From assembly GCA_963836915.1 (NCBI GenBank), contig CAWILH010000002.1:1240001-1304000 (forward strand): 64,000 nt of DNA, in the 5' to 3' direction. The notes below the pieces were generated by a model. The model saw only the letters and a program-made list of their open reading frames with translations. It did no database searches and was not told where the DNA came from. Positions 1 to 9,006 of this stretch are shown here, in pieces. The DNA comes from Cryomorpha sp963836915 (GTDB lineage: Bacteria > Bacteroidota > Bacteroidia > Flavobacteriales_D > Cryomorphaceae). Both the position numbers and the translations under genes were made by a program. Within the stretch, counting starts at the first letter, position 1. Every line of letters starts with the position of its first letter.

Positions 1-9
1 ACTCAAGAC

Positions 10-885
10 TTACGCCTTACCCAACACTTCAGCCATCTTCTGGCCGATCTGAGCGGGAGAGTCTACCACATGGATTCCGCATTCGCGAAGGATGGCCTTC
101 TTAGCTTCGGCCGTATCATCGGCGCCGCCCACTATGGCTCCAGCATGTCCCATGGTACGTCCTTTGGGCGCAGTAACGCCCGCTATAAATCCGACCACTG
201 GCTTGGTGCCATGCTCTTTGATCCAGCGCGCTGCTTCGGCTTCGAGGTTGCCCCCGATCTCACCGATCATTATGATCCCTTTGGTCTCGGGGTCGGCCAT
301 GAGCATTTGAACTGCTTCTTTGGTGGTGGTGCCTATAATGGGATCTCCGCCTATCCCTATCGCAGTGGTCTGTCCCATTCCGGCTTTGGTAATCTGGTCT
401 ACCGCTTCATAAGTAAGCGTACCCGATTTTGAGACGATACCGATCGTGCCTTTCTTAAATATAAAGCCGGGCATGATCCCTACTTTGGCTTCGCCGGCAG
501 TCATTACCCCCGGACAATTGGGACCTATAAGCGTGCAGTCTTTTTGGTCTATGTAGTTTTTCACCTTCACCATATCGTTTACCGGTATTCCTTCGGTGAT
601 GGTTACGATTACTTTTATTCCTGCTTCGGCGGCTTCGAGTATGGCATCGGCAGCAAAGGCGGGCGGTACAAAGATTATGGTCACATCGGCACCGGTGCTG
701 CCCACAGCTTCCGATACGGTATTGAATACAGGTTTGCCAAGATGGGTCTGCCCACCCTTTCCAGGGGTCACCCCTCCTACCACATTGGTGCCATATTCTA
801 TCATCTGCTCTGCGTGAAAAGAGCCTTCACTACCTGTGAACCCTTGAACTATAACCTTTGAATTCTTATTTACCAATACGCTCAT
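10..885 (-). CDS. sucD: Succinyl-CoA ligase [ADP-forming] subunit alpha
   Basis: TCA-cycle enzyme subunit that, with SucC, interconverts succinyl-CoA and succinate with substrate-level phosphorylation in the cytoplasm. The N-terminal CoA-binding Rossmann domain shows the QGFTGSEGSFH and GGVTPGKGG segments. The C-terminal ligase domain carries the phospho-histidine in GHAGAIVGG (His about residue 247). I use the ATG at 885, giving 291 residues, the normal family length; an in-frame ATG at 933 would add 16 residues not seen in the family. sucC is not adjacent upstream; the next gene is divergent. Family identity is near certain. Confidence 0.96.
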   Translation of the reverse strand: MSVLVNKNSKVIVQGFTGSEGSFHAEQMIEYGTNVVGGVTPGKGGQTHLGKPVFNTVSEAVGSTGADVTIIFVPPAFAADAILEAAEAGIKVIVTITEGIPVNDMVKVKNYIDQKDCTLIGPNCPGVMTAGEAKVGIMPGFIFKKGTIGIVSKSGTLTYEAVDQITKAGMGQTTAIGIGGDPIIGTTTKEAVQMLMADPETKGIIMIGEIGGNLEAEAARWIKEHGTKPVVGFIAGVTAPKGRTMGHAGAIVGGADDTAEAKKAILRECGIHVVDSPAQIGQKMAEVLGKA

Positions 886-1053
886 TACCTTTGATCTTTT
901 CGTTTTTTTTATCGGGTCACAAACATACTTCATTCGTCTGAGTTGACCAATGAAAGATTAAAAAGGCTTTTGCCAAAAGCTCAGGTTTCCAGTAATCCAC
1001 GATGGCTTGTTAGCAATGACTGGATTTTAACATTTCACTTTATTTCAAAACGA

Positions 1054-1061
1054 TAACTTTG
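1054..1061 (+). promoter_or_regulatory. Bacteroidota-type -7 box TAACTTTG
   Basis: Exact match to the TAnnTTTG -7 consensus of the Bacteroidota primary sigma factor, 33 bases before the start codon of the secreted protein at 1095. A clear TTTG -33 element is not present at the right spacing (TTTC at 1033-1036 is the nearest), so this is moderate support. Confidence 0.45.
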
Positions 1062-1094
1062 ACCTTTATTTAACATTTACTTAAAAACTCTATT

Positions 1095-2492
1095 ATGATT
1101 AGAAATTTACTTTTTACGACCGCCTTTGTTTTTGCAGGAGTTGCGGCAAATGCACAATGTTTGGATTGGGTAGACCCAACTCCAACGACCCCTTGGACAG
1201 ATTTTGATCCAGTACCATGTATGGATGGAGAATTTCAAGAAATTACGGCTTTTGAAGTTTTCAAAAGCGAAGCTTATCTTTTAGAAGGTATTTATACTGG
1301 TGGAAGCTACACCTTTAGTGTTTGCAATCAATCAGATACGACGGAAATTTGGGTACCTGAATTTACTGTCATCGCACCCTCCGGCGCTGTGGATAATTTT
1401 GGAGCTGGTGATGGCGACGGTTGCAGCATCACTTGGACAGCAACTGAAACTGGAGATTATACTCTTGTTATTAATGAAGCTGGAGCCTGTGGAGTTGCAG
1501 GAGCTTCTCCTGGTGGATACCCTAGAATTACTACAAATTCAGGTGGTGTATGCTGTGAGTTTCCTATGCTAACAGGAGCTACTGTCATTTGTGGAGAAGA
1601 TGACGGTTATTCCGTAGAACTTACTTTTGGAAGTACTCCAGTTGATGGGTCCTATTCTATCGTTAATAATAAAGGAGTTGCTGCAGTACCTATGGATGCT
1701 GACGGCACATTTACTGTTGGTCCATTCGGCAACGACACAGTTGTTTTATTTTCTGTTGAAAATATTGGAACTGCTGAGTGTGAACCGCTTGTACTTGGAA
1801 CAATTGTTGGAAATTGTACCGATCCCTGCTTGACCGCTGGAAGCACGACCTACGAGTGGAATACTGTCACTCCCCAGATAGGTCTCCAAGAAGATCTGCC
1901 TACACCAGACGGTGATGGTAATTGCGGATCAGTAACCTTCACAGGTTTTGAAATCTGGGGTGGTGAAGCGTATAGCTTTGTCGATATGCCAGCAAATACG
2001 GCCTATTCCTTCGATGTATGCACCGGCACAGGCGCAAACACGTATGCTGTGAACCTTTCAGTGATAGATGCAAGCGGAAATGAAGTTGCTTCTACACAGG
2101 ACTTTGATTGCTCGATAAGTTGGTCGACAACGACTGCAGGTACATATACTGTAGTTACTAGTCGTGTAGGCTACTGTGGTATAGAACAACAAATCGACAA
2201 TGGAAACCCAACTATCACCTGTGAAGGAACTGTTGGACTCAGCGAACTCCAATCTGTAGAAGCAAAAATCTTCCCTAACCCAGTGGTTGGCGAGCTTTCC
2301 ATTTCTACGAGCCTTGAAGGCCGCGCTACCGTTCGCATCTTTGATGCAATAGGTCGCCAAGTTGCCAACGAAGTGTTGACACTTAACGGTGCGACCTTTA
2401 TCCAAAATGTGGCCAATCTTGAGAACGGTGTTTATACCCTTCAAATCATGACGGAAGACAAAGTGGCCACCGAGCGCTTTCTGAAGCAATAA
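1095..2492 (+). CDS. T9SS type A sorting domain-containing secreted protein
   Basis: Secreted protein of 465 residues and unknown function. A signal peptide (residues 1-20, ending ANAQ) is followed by two homologous cysteine-containing modules, about residues 22-135 and 245-365. Both read as C-(L)-W/T...E-I/V-T-(A/F)-FE...EAY...TY/SFD-VC...C-SI-(T/S)-W-(T/S)-T-T-x-(T/A)-G-(D/T)-YT, so the protein contains an internal duplication. The last ~75 residues (IFPNPV, then GRQV, then NGVYTLQI) are a type A C-terminal sorting domain that routes the protein through the T9SS and is cleaved at the cell surface. Followed by a strong terminator. Confidence 0.85.
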   Translation: MIRNLLFTTAFVFAGVAANAQCLDWVDPTPTTPWTDFDPVPCMDGEFQEITAFEVFKSEAYLLEGIYTGGSYTFSVCNQSDTTEIWVPEFTVIAPSGAVDNFGAGDGDGCSITWTATETGDYTLVINEAGACGVAGASPGGYPRITTNSGGVCCEFPMLTGATVICGEDDGYSVELTFGSTPVDGSYSIVNNKGVAAVPMDADGTFTVGPFGNDTVVLFSVENIGTAECEPLVLGTIVGNCTDPCLTAGSTTYEWNTVTPQIGLQEDLPTPDGDGNCGSVTFTGFEIWGGEAYSFVDMPANTAYSFDVCTGTGANTYAVNLSVIDASGNEVASTQDFDCSISWSTTTAGTYTVVTSRVGYCGIEQQIDNGNPTITCEGTVGLSELQSVEAKIFPNPVVGELSISTSLEGRATVRIFDAIGRQVANEVLTLNGATFIQNVANLENGVYTLQIMTEDKVATERFLKQ

Positions 2493-2518
2493 TAAAATCT
2501 GGAATCCCGGATATTAAA

Positions 2519-2550
2519 AAGGCGGAAACCATTGGGTTCCGCCTTTTTTT
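2519..2550 (+). terminator. Rho-independent terminator
   Basis: GGCGGAAACC / GGTTCCGCC stem with a short loop, followed by seven T. It ends transcription of the T9SS cargo gene at 1095-2492. Confidence 0.85.
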
Positions 2551-2573
2551 ACGCTTTATATTTTCATGGGAGC

Positions 2574-3971
2574 TTACGCCTTCACGCCTTCTATAGTGGG
2601 CACTTCCGTCTTTGTAATTGCGCCAAAGCCACCTTCTACATTGACCAGGTCTTCAACACCGCGCGCCTTAAGTATAGATGAAGCGATAACGGATCTATAA
2701 CCGCCTGCGCAATGCACATATTTGGTCTCGCCGCCGGAAAAAGCTTGCATGTGCTCATTTATATGATCGAGCGGATGGTTTTCGGCATCCTTCACATGTC
2801 CTGATTCAAATTCGCTAGGCTTCCGCACATCTACCACGGCAAGTGGCCCCGCAGCATAGCGCTTGACAAATTCTTCGGTGTCAATACTCTTTATATGATC
2901 TACATCCTTGCCAGATTCCTGCCAAGCATCGAAGCCACCATCCAAAAAACCTATGGCATGATCGTAGCCGACGCGCGCCAGCCGGGTCACCACTTCTTCT
3001 TCCCTGCCGGGCTCAGCCACGATGAGTATGGGCTGCTTGATATCGGGTATCAAGGCTCCCACCCAAGGAGCGAAACCGCCATCGATACCTATGAATATAG
3101 AATTGGGAATGAAGCCCTGCACAAAATGACTCTGATGGCGCGTATCCAACACCAGCGCTTCGGTTTCATTGGCGGCAGCTTCAAATGCTTCAGGGCTCAA
3201 TGCCTGCAATCCCCGATCCAGTACTTCTTCGATGCCTTCGTAGCCTTCTTTGTTCATCTTGGCATTTTTTGAGAAGTACGAGGGTGGCGGCGTAAGTCCA
3301 GATGTGACTTCTTGAACGAACTCGTCCTTGGTCATATCGGCACGGAGGGCGTAATTGGTGGCTTTTTCTTCTCCGATGGTACCCACGGTCTCTTTTCGCA
3401 TGCTCTTGCCACAGGCCGAGCCAGCGCCATGGCCTGGGTAGACGATCACATCATCGGGCAGGGTCATGATTTTTGAACGCAGTGAATCATAAAGCATTCC
3501 CGCCAATTCCTTTTCGGTCACGTCCGATTTTATCGCCAGATCGGGCCTGCCCACATCACCGAGAAAAAGAGTGTCGCCAGAGAAGATGGAATGCTCTCCG
3601 CCAGACTCATCCAGCAAAAGATAAGTAACACTCTCAGGGGTATGGCCTGGAGTATGAAGCACCCGGATTTTTACCTTTCCTACGGTAAGTTCTTCGCCAT
3701 CCTTGGCAATATATACATCATATTCAGGCCGCGCCGATCGACCAAAAACAATCTTCGCCCCAGCTGCTTCTGCCAAGTCGAGATGACCAGAAACAAAATC
3801 GGCATGGAAATGCGTTTCGAGCACGTATTTTATTTTCGCGCCGTCTTGTTCGGCTTTCGCCAAATAAGGTTTTATTTCCCGTAAGGGATCAATGATTACT
3901 GCTTCGCCAGCACTTTCGATGTAATAGGCTCCTTGCGCTAGGCAACCCGTGTATATTTGTTCTACTTTCAT
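2574..3971 (-). CDS. MBL-fold metallo-hydrolase with tandem rhodanese domains (persulfide dioxygenase-like)
   Basis: Predicted sulfur-metabolism enzyme of 465 residues. The N-terminal metallo-beta-lactamase domain (about 1-240) has THFHADFVSGH, GHTPES, FSGDTLFLGDVGRPD and YPGHG metal-binding motifs, as in the ETHE1/Blh persulfide dioxygenase group. Two rhodanese domains follow (about 265-355 and 365-460). The first has Glu-Pro-Gly (VAEPG) at the catalytic-loop position and no Cys, so it is probably inactive. The second keeps the cysteine in HCAGGYRS. The order dioxygenase plus rhodanese suggests oxidation of glutathione- or thiol-persulfide coupled to sulfane-sulfur transfer; the substrate is inferred. 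Confidence 0.88.
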   Translation of the reverse strand: MKVEQIYTGCLAQGAYYIESAGEAVIIDPLREIKPYLAKAEQDGAKIKYVLETHFHADFVSGHLDLAEAAGAKIVFGRSARPEYDVYIAKDGEELTVGKVKIRVLHTPGHTPESVTYLLLDESGGEHSIFSGDTLFLGDVGRPDLAIKSDVTEKELAGMLYDSLRSKIMTLPDDVIVYPGHGAGSACGKSMRKETVGTIGEEKATNYALRADMTKDEFVQEVTSGLTPPPSYFSKNAKMNKEGYEGIEEVLDRGLQALSPEAFEAAANETEALVLDTRHQSHFVQGFIPNSIFIGIDGGFAPWVGALIPDIKQPILIVAEPGREEEVVTRLARVGYDHAIGFLDGGFDAWQESGKDVDHIKSIDTEEFVKRYAAGPLAVVDVRKPSEFESGHVKDAENHPLDHINEHMQAFSGGETKYVHCAGGYRSVIASSILKARGVEDLVNVEGGFGAITKTEVPTIEGVKA

Positions 3972-4208
3972 AAGGGTATTTCTTGATACAAAGGTCTAAA
4001 ACTAAGATGGAGAATAATGGCCTTCACATTTTTTCTCAAAAAGATAGGATAGAAAAAATTGATACCACCCTAAATCATCGGTTTTTCACCTTGATCTCAG
4101 TGGCTTTCAAGCGGCTGCAATTGTAGAATTACTTTTCAACGTAGCTGGTAGTTACGGGTAATATGGCTATCTTCACGGCATAATCAAAAATGGCAAACCT
4201 TAACCCCT

Positions 4209-4610
4209 ATGCACCCTAGCCCCTTTGTGGTAATTATTGATGACGATCCGATTTCTATTCTTGTAAGTGAGACCATAATGCGGAAATCCAATTTTTCAGA
4301 TCGCATTAAGACTTTTCCATCTGCCGAGAAGGCACTTGACTTTTTTAAGACCTATTTTGCAGAAGCAGATGCGGAGTGCCCTTTGATATTCCTAGACATT
4401 CAAATGCCCAAGATGGACGGATGGGGATTTATCGATGCTTACCGTAATATGGACCCGAGTACGTCTGCCACCCCGCACATCATCATGCTCTCTGCGGCTA
4501 CAGATCCAGATGATACCGTTCGATCCGATAACGAGCCTTTGGTAATACAGTTTATGGCCAAGCCGGTGACTACCGAAATACTTCAAGAACTGCGTGAGCT
4601 GAAACCCTGA
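4209..4610 (+). CDS. Single-domain response regulator (receiver protein)
   Basis: Receiver domain of 133 residues with no output domain. It carries the acidic cluster D11-D13, the phospho-acceptor D63 (FLDIQMPKMDG), Ser95 at the switch position and Lys118 (MAKPV). It probably works as a phosphorelay intermediate or by protein contact. Its stop overlaps the xseA start by one base (TGATG), so it is translationally coupled to exonuclease VII. No histidine kinase is adjacent, so its partner is unknown. Confidence 0.88.
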   Translation: MHPSPFVVIIDDDPISILVSETIMRKSNFSDRIKTFPSAEKALDFFKTYFAEADAECPLIFLDIQMPKMDGWGFIDAYRNMDPSTSATPHIIMLSAATDPDDTVRSDNEPLVIQFMAKPVTTEILQELRELKP

Positions 4611-6040
4611 TGCGCATACCAGCCGAGGAATATAGCGTAGAAGTAGAGCGTAAACACCATACGCTCAGTCAACTTGCGGCAAGCCTTTCTTCGCAAATAG
4701 CCAAAACGTACAGCACTTCCTATTGGATCGTGGCCGAGATAAGTAAGCTGAACCACTATCCACAAAGCGGACATTGCTATCCCCAACTGGTGGAAAAACG
4801 GAATGGGAAAATAGTGGCCGATATGCGCGGCTTCATTGGCAAGAATATCTATGAACGTGCCAGGATGGCCTTTAAAGAAACCACCGGCAATGAAATGGCA
4901 GATGGTATGCAGCTGCTGTTTCGCTGTAAGTTAGGTTTTCATGCAGTATATGGCCTGTCGGTAAATATCCTTGAAGTGGAGCCTTCCTTCACCCTGGGCG
5001 AGATGGCCCGGCTGCGCCGTGATGCTATCCAAAAACTGCGCTCTTTAGAAGTATTCGATCTTAATAAGATTTTAAATTTGGCCTTGCTGCCAAAGCGCAT
5101 CGCAGTAATATCAGTCGAGACCAGCAAAGGATTTTCAGACTTTATGCAAACGCTCAGCAAGAGCAGGTTTTCCAAAGCGATAGAGACGCGACTTTTTCCG
5201 GCATTGCTGCAAGGAGATGCCGCTGTAGAAAGCATTCAAATAGCTCTCGGTAGGATCCAGCAGATCCAGCATTCATTTGATGCCGTGGCCATCATACGCG
5301 GTGGTGGTGGAGAAACGGGGCTCGACTGCTACGATAATTTTGAGCTGGCGAGAGCCGTAAGCCTGTTCCCCCTGCCGGTGATCACTGGGATCGGGCATGC
5401 GACAAACCTTACCGTAGTAGAGCAGGTGGCCCATAAAAACATGATTACCCCCACCGACCTAGCCCGTTTCATCATTGATCGCTTCCTAGCCTTTGCAGAT
5501 CGGCTCGATCATGCAGAGCAGGTGATTTTTAGATTGCAAAAATCATGGTTTAGAACCGAAGTAGCCCTACTCAGTAACTTTGAAATGCGGCTGAAGGGTT
5601 CGTTTCAAAAGCAGATAGCAGATGCGCATACCGAGCTGGGCAAGCTGGCCAATACGCTAAAGGATAGACAGAATGATGCATTGGCATCTTCATTTAGACT
5701 TCTCGGCCATAGATTGCCTTCAGCCCTGTACCATGCTGCCATACAGTTGATATCACAGGAAAGGACTAGGATTAAAAACAGCAGGAGAAACATAGAATTC
5801 AGCCAATACGGCCGCTTGGAGAGAAACCGCCATAGACTGGCTACAGCCAAGGAACAATTAAGGCTTCTCGACCCAATCAATGCCCTGAAGCGTGGCTATT
5901 CCATAACTACGGTCAATGGTAAAGTGATCAAAGAAAATACTAATTTGCCGGAAGGCACCGAGATAAAAACACTGCTCTATAAAGGCAGTTTGGTATCAAA
6001 ACTAATAGAATCTAAAGATGGCGAAGAAGGCAAAATATGA
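4610..6040 (+). CDS. xseA: Exodeoxyribonuclease VII large subunit
   Basis: Catalytic subunit of exonuclease VII, a single-strand DNA exonuclease working in mismatch repair and damage tolerance. The 476-residue protein has an N-terminal OB-fold (about 30-130), the catalytic region with IIRGGGG, LDCYDNFELA, and ITGIGHATNLT with TPTDLA, a long coiled coil (about 300-430) and the C-terminal RGYSI segment. It starts on the last base of the receiver gene's stop codon and overlaps xseB by 23 bases, so the three genes form one operon. Confidence 0.94.
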   Translation: MRIPAEEYSVEVERKHHTLSQLAASLSSQIAKTYSTSYWIVAEISKLNHYPQSGHCYPQLVEKRNGKIVADMRGFIGKNIYERARMAFKETTGNEMADGMQLLFRCKLGFHAVYGLSVNILEVEPSFTLGEMARLRRDAIQKLRSLEVFDLNKILNLALLPKRIAVISVETSKGFSDFMQTLSKSRFSKAIETRLFPALLQGDAAVESIQIALGRIQQIQHSFDAVAIIRGGGGETGLDCYDNFELARAVSLFPLPVITGIGHATNLTVVEQVAHKNMITPTDLARFIIDRFLAFADRLDHAEQVIFRLQKSWFRTEVALLSNFEMRLKGSFQKQIADAHTELGKLANTLKDRQNDALASSFRLLGHRLPSALYHAAIQLISQERTRIKNSRRNIEFSQYGRLERNRHRLATAKEQLRLLDPINALKRGYSITTVNGKVIKENTNLPEGTEIKTLLYKGSLVSKLIESKDGEEGKI

Positions 6041-6215
6041 AGACCAGCTGGCAGAGCTGGAGCAGATCATTAAAGAAATAGAGCACGACGAAGTGGCCGT
6101 AGATGAGCTTTCGGAAAAAGTAAAAAGGGCGGCTACATTGATCCGAAGTTGTCAGGCCGTGCTTACGAGTACCGAAAAAGAAGTAGAATCAATCTTGAGC
6201 GAGCTCAATCAATGA
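6018..6215 (+). CDS. xseB: Exodeoxyribonuclease VII small subunit
   Basis: Sixty-five-residue helical subunit that coats the coiled coil of XseA. The family features are Y-E-D-Q-L-A-E-L-E-x-I near the N-terminus and the heptad-like ELSEKVKRAATLI segment. The start lies 23 bases inside xseA, as is common for this pair. Confidence 0.92.
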   Translation: MAKKAKYEDQLAELEQIIKEIEHDEVAVDELSEKVKRAATLIRSCQAVLTSTEKEVESILSELNQ

Positions 6216-6257
6216 GAAACGGGGATTGCGACATGAAAATTTGCAGAAAGGCTTGGG

Positions 6258-6677
6258 TCAATCCTTTCTGAAAATATTCTTCTTATCCTGAAAGGTCTTA
6301 AATTCTAAAGCATTACCGTCAGGATCTTGAATGAACATCGTCTTTTGTTCGCCTATTTCTCCTTCGAAAGCCATCTGTGGCTCTACCAGAAAATTGATCC
6401 TTGCCGAGCGAAAGGTTTTTTCCATTTTATGCCAATCTTCCCAACTCAATATTACCCCGAAATGGTTGGCCGGAATGTGGCTGTTGGGATTGTAATAATT
6501 TCTGGGCTTGGCCACCTTTTTCGTAATATTATGAATACTCATTTGGTGGCCAAAAAAATCAAAATCGACCCAGGCATTCGACTCCCTACCTGGCTTACAT
6601 CCTAGAAAATCTCCGTAAAAGGCTCGCGCCCTTTCAATATTTGCCGTAGCAAAAGCAATGTGGAATATACCTTTCAT
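6258..6677 (-). CDS. VOC family (glyoxalase-fold) protein
   Basis: Vicinal-oxygen-chelate domain protein of about 139 residues. It shows the beta-alpha-beta-beta-beta repeat: IFHIAFATANIERARAFYGDFLGC at the start, HFGVILSWEDW in the middle, and FIQDPDGNALEFKTF at the C-terminus with the usual metal-ligand Glu. The ATG at 6677 matches the family N-terminus; an upstream ATG at 6698 adds seven residues. The substrate cannot be told from sequence. It lies convergent with xseB. Confidence 0.82.
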   Translation of the reverse strand: MKGIFHIAFATANIERARAFYGDFLGCKPGRESNAWVDFDFFGHQMSIHNITKKVAKPRNYYNPNSHIPANHFGVILSWEDWHKMEKTFRSARINFLVEPQMAFEGEIGEQKTMFIQDPDGNALEFKTFQDKKNIFRKD

Positions 6678-6732
6678 AGTTGAAATTTTTAACGTCACTG
6701 AACTTCGGTATGCTAATTACTAAGAAGAAGGA

Positions 6733-7026
6733 TCAATCGTCGCTCTCATCTTCTACATCTACATCTACCTCGGAGCCATCTTCAGAATCATACGAATAAT
6801 CATCGTCAGAATCTACATAATCATTGATATGCTCATCAAGGGTTCTATCTAATTTGACCAAGTAGGTGATCTCATCGGTCTTGACTTCAAGGGCTTTGAT
6901 AAATTCTCCCTTGGCATTTACGAAATTGACCAGTTGGCTATCCTCATAGCCGTAGGGATACTGCTCGTTTATCAATGCGATCACATCATCTCCAATAGAT
7001 TTAAAATCTTTTATGACTCTTTTCAT
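6733..7026 (-). CDS. Small conserved protein with acidic tail
   Basis: Ninety-seven residues. The first ~65 form a folded-looking domain (KRVIKDFKSIGDDV...YPYGYEDSQLVNF.NAKGEFIKALEVKTDEITYLVKL) of a type I recognise as widespread in Bacteroidota but of unknown role. The last ~30 residues are almost entirely Asp, Glu and Ser, a disordered acidic tail. No neighbour is obviously linked. The ORF composition and the recognisable family motif argue it is real. Confidence 0.72.
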   Translation of the reverse strand: MKRVIKDFKSIGDDVIALINEQYPYGYEDSQLVNFVNAKGEFIKALEVKTDEITYLVKLDRTLDEHINDYVDSDDDYSYDSEDGSEVDVDVEDESDD

Positions 7027-7161
7027 CGCAATAGATTTGTAATTGGTGTAAACATAAATAGGTAAGGATAAGGTAGTTGTTCTATTATTTTATATTTGAA
7101 AATAGGTTGGATGCATCAAGCCGACCGGGCAGAATACGGAGATAAATATAAAAATGTTGTT

Positions 7162-8138
7162 TTACCAATTCAAAATCCACGCAAAAATTAAGGGGACTAC
7201 AATGGTAGCATCACTTTCTACGATATATTTCGGAGTATCAATGTCCAGTTTTCCCCAGGTGATCTTCTCATTTGGCACCGCACCCGAATAGGAACCGTAA
7301 CTGGTGGTAGAGTCTGATATTTGACAGAAATAAGACCAGAATGGAATATTTTCCATCTCCATATCTTGGTAGAGCATCGGCACTACACAGATAGGAAAGT
7401 CGCCGGCTATGCCACCCCCCACCTGAAAGAAACCAACACCTTTGCCTTCAGAATTGGCGACGTACCAATCTGCAAGCCAAGTCATATACTCTATTCCAGA
7501 CTTTACGGTAGATGCCTTGAGCTCGCCTTTCATACAATAGGAAGCAAAAATATTTCCCATGGTAGAATCTTCCCATCCCGGCACGATGATGGGAAGGTTT
7601 TTCTCTGCGGCAGCGATCATCCAAGAGTTTTTGGGATCAATTTCATAATGTTCCTTCAGGTCTCCCGACAGGATCATCTTATACATGTATTCATGCGGAA
7701 AGAAGCGCTCGCCATTTTCTTGGCCGTTTTCCATTGCTTCACGATGTTTTTCTGGAGACGCCGGAAGGCTTCTTCTTCGGGTATACACGTGTCGGTGACC
7801 CTGTTAAGGCCGCGCTCTAGCAATGCCCACTCGTCTTTTGCAGTAAGATCGCGGTAATGCGGCACCCGCTCGTAATGGCTGTGCGCCACTAGGTTCATCA
7901 CATCTTCTTCAAGGTTGGCGCCGGTGCAAGAGATGATCTGCACCTTATCTTGCCGTATCATTTCGGCCAGGCTGCGCCCGAGCTCGGCAGTGCTCATAGC
8001 GCCGGCCAGTGTGACCATCATTTTGCCACCTTCCAGCAGGTGGGTTTCGTAACCCATCGCAGCATCTACGAGTGCGGCGGCGTTGAAGTGCTTGTAGTGA
8101 TCTTTTACGAAGTTCGAAATAGGTCCTTTCTCAGCCAT
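7162..8138 (-). CDS. Deoxyhypusine synthase family protein (frameshifted in this sequence)
   Basis: Polyamine-pathway enzyme of the deoxyhypusine/homospermidine synthase family, reconstructed as about 325 residues. The N-terminal half lies in the frame starting at 8138 (DAAMGYETHLLEGGKMMVTLAGAMS, NAD-binding ISCTGANLEEDV). The C-terminal half is in another frame (FFPHEYMY, IIVPGWEDSTMGN, GGGIAGDFPICVVPM, and the catalytic-lysine segment ITWGKL). The frames join at the T5 tract 7747-7751 (A5 on the coding strand); one extra base restores a continuous reading frame. In bacteria without eIF5A this family is thought to make homospermidine or related polyamines. It is the last gene of the operon with agmatinase (8-base overlap) and arginine decarboxylase. 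Confidence 0.85.
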
Positions 8139-9006
8139 TGCTTTTGTTCTTTTTCTTGAATATATAGGTCAATATCTTATAGTAGAGTTTTGAAGCCAGA
8201 AAGTCTGATGATCGCTCCTTGGCATTGGGCATCAATTCTACGATATCGAAGCCGACGATAGTACGTTTCTTATTTACTTTCCGTAAAAATTTTAAGGTCT
8301 CAGCCCAATGCATTCCGCCTGGCTCAGGCGTACCCGTAGAAGGCATGATAGATGGGTCAAAAGCATCTAAGTCGATGGTCATAAACACATCTCGCGTCAT
8401 TCGATCTATAGCTTCATCCATCCATAGGCCATCTGTATGCATCTCATGGGCGAAGAAAACATTCTCTCGCTTCATGGTTTCATTTTCTGAAATGTCCATG
8501 CTGCGTATACCCACTTGCACGAGCCGCGCCTTTTGATTGGCTTCGTATACAGCACAGGCATGGTTGCACGTGCTGCCTTCATAGCTTTGGCGCAAGTCGG
8601 CATGGGCATCGATCTGGAGTACAGTAAGGTTATCGAACTTTTCCATAAAGCCACGTATTACTCCAATGCTTATAGAGTGCTCCCCCCCTATGGCGGTAAC
8701 GAGCTTACCCATAGCTAGATACTTATTTACTTCGGTATGTACAGCATCTACCATAGCTTCGGGAGATGATGCTTCGGTGACGGGCGGAGCCAAGAAGACT
8801 CCTTCTCGATATACTTCTGTATCGGTCTCGATATCATAGAGTTCCATGTTGCGAGCCGCGTCGAGCAAGGCTTCCGGGCCTTGGTCGGCACCTTTCTGCC
8901 AAGTGCTGGTGCCGTCATAGGGTACGGGTATCAATACTACTTTGGCTGTAGCCAGCTGTGCAAATTCATCCGGGATTCCGGCGTAGTTATTCGTGCTTTC
9001 CATCAA
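8131..9006 (-). CDS. speB: Agmatinase
   Basis: Ureohydrolase of 291 residues converting agmatine to putrescine and urea. The binuclear manganese ligands are visible: GGEHS, DAHAD and DLDAFDP. The start overlaps the end of the arginine decarboxylase gene by 20 bases and the end overlaps the deoxyhypusine-synthase-like gene by 8, so the three are translated as an operon. Two adjacent ATGs (9006, 9003) are possible starts. Arginase is the alternative family member, but the arginine decarboxylase neighbour favours agmatinase. Confidence 0.9.
   Translation of the reverse strand: MMESTNNYAGIPDEFAQLATAKVVLIPVPYDGTSTWQKGADQGPEALLDAARNMELYDIETDTEVYREGVFLAPPVTEASSPEAMVDAVHTEVNKYLAMGKLVTAIGGEHSISIGVIRGFMEKFDNLTVLQIDAHADLRQSYEGSTCNHACAVYEANQKARLVQVGIRSMDISENETMKRENVFFAHEMHTDGLWMDEAIDRMTRDVFMTIDLDAFDPSIMPSTGTPEPGGMHWAETLKFLRKVNKKRTIVGFDIVELMPNAKERSSDFLASKLYYKILTYIFKKKNKSNG

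Noticed and set aside
7740..7760. Possible programmed -1 frameshift in the deoxyhypusine-synthase-like gene at GAAAAAC
   Set aside because: The heptamer is not a canonical X-XXY-YYZ slip site, no stimulatory structure is evident, and many other genes in the window carry similar one-base breaks. A missing A in a homopolymer is simpler.
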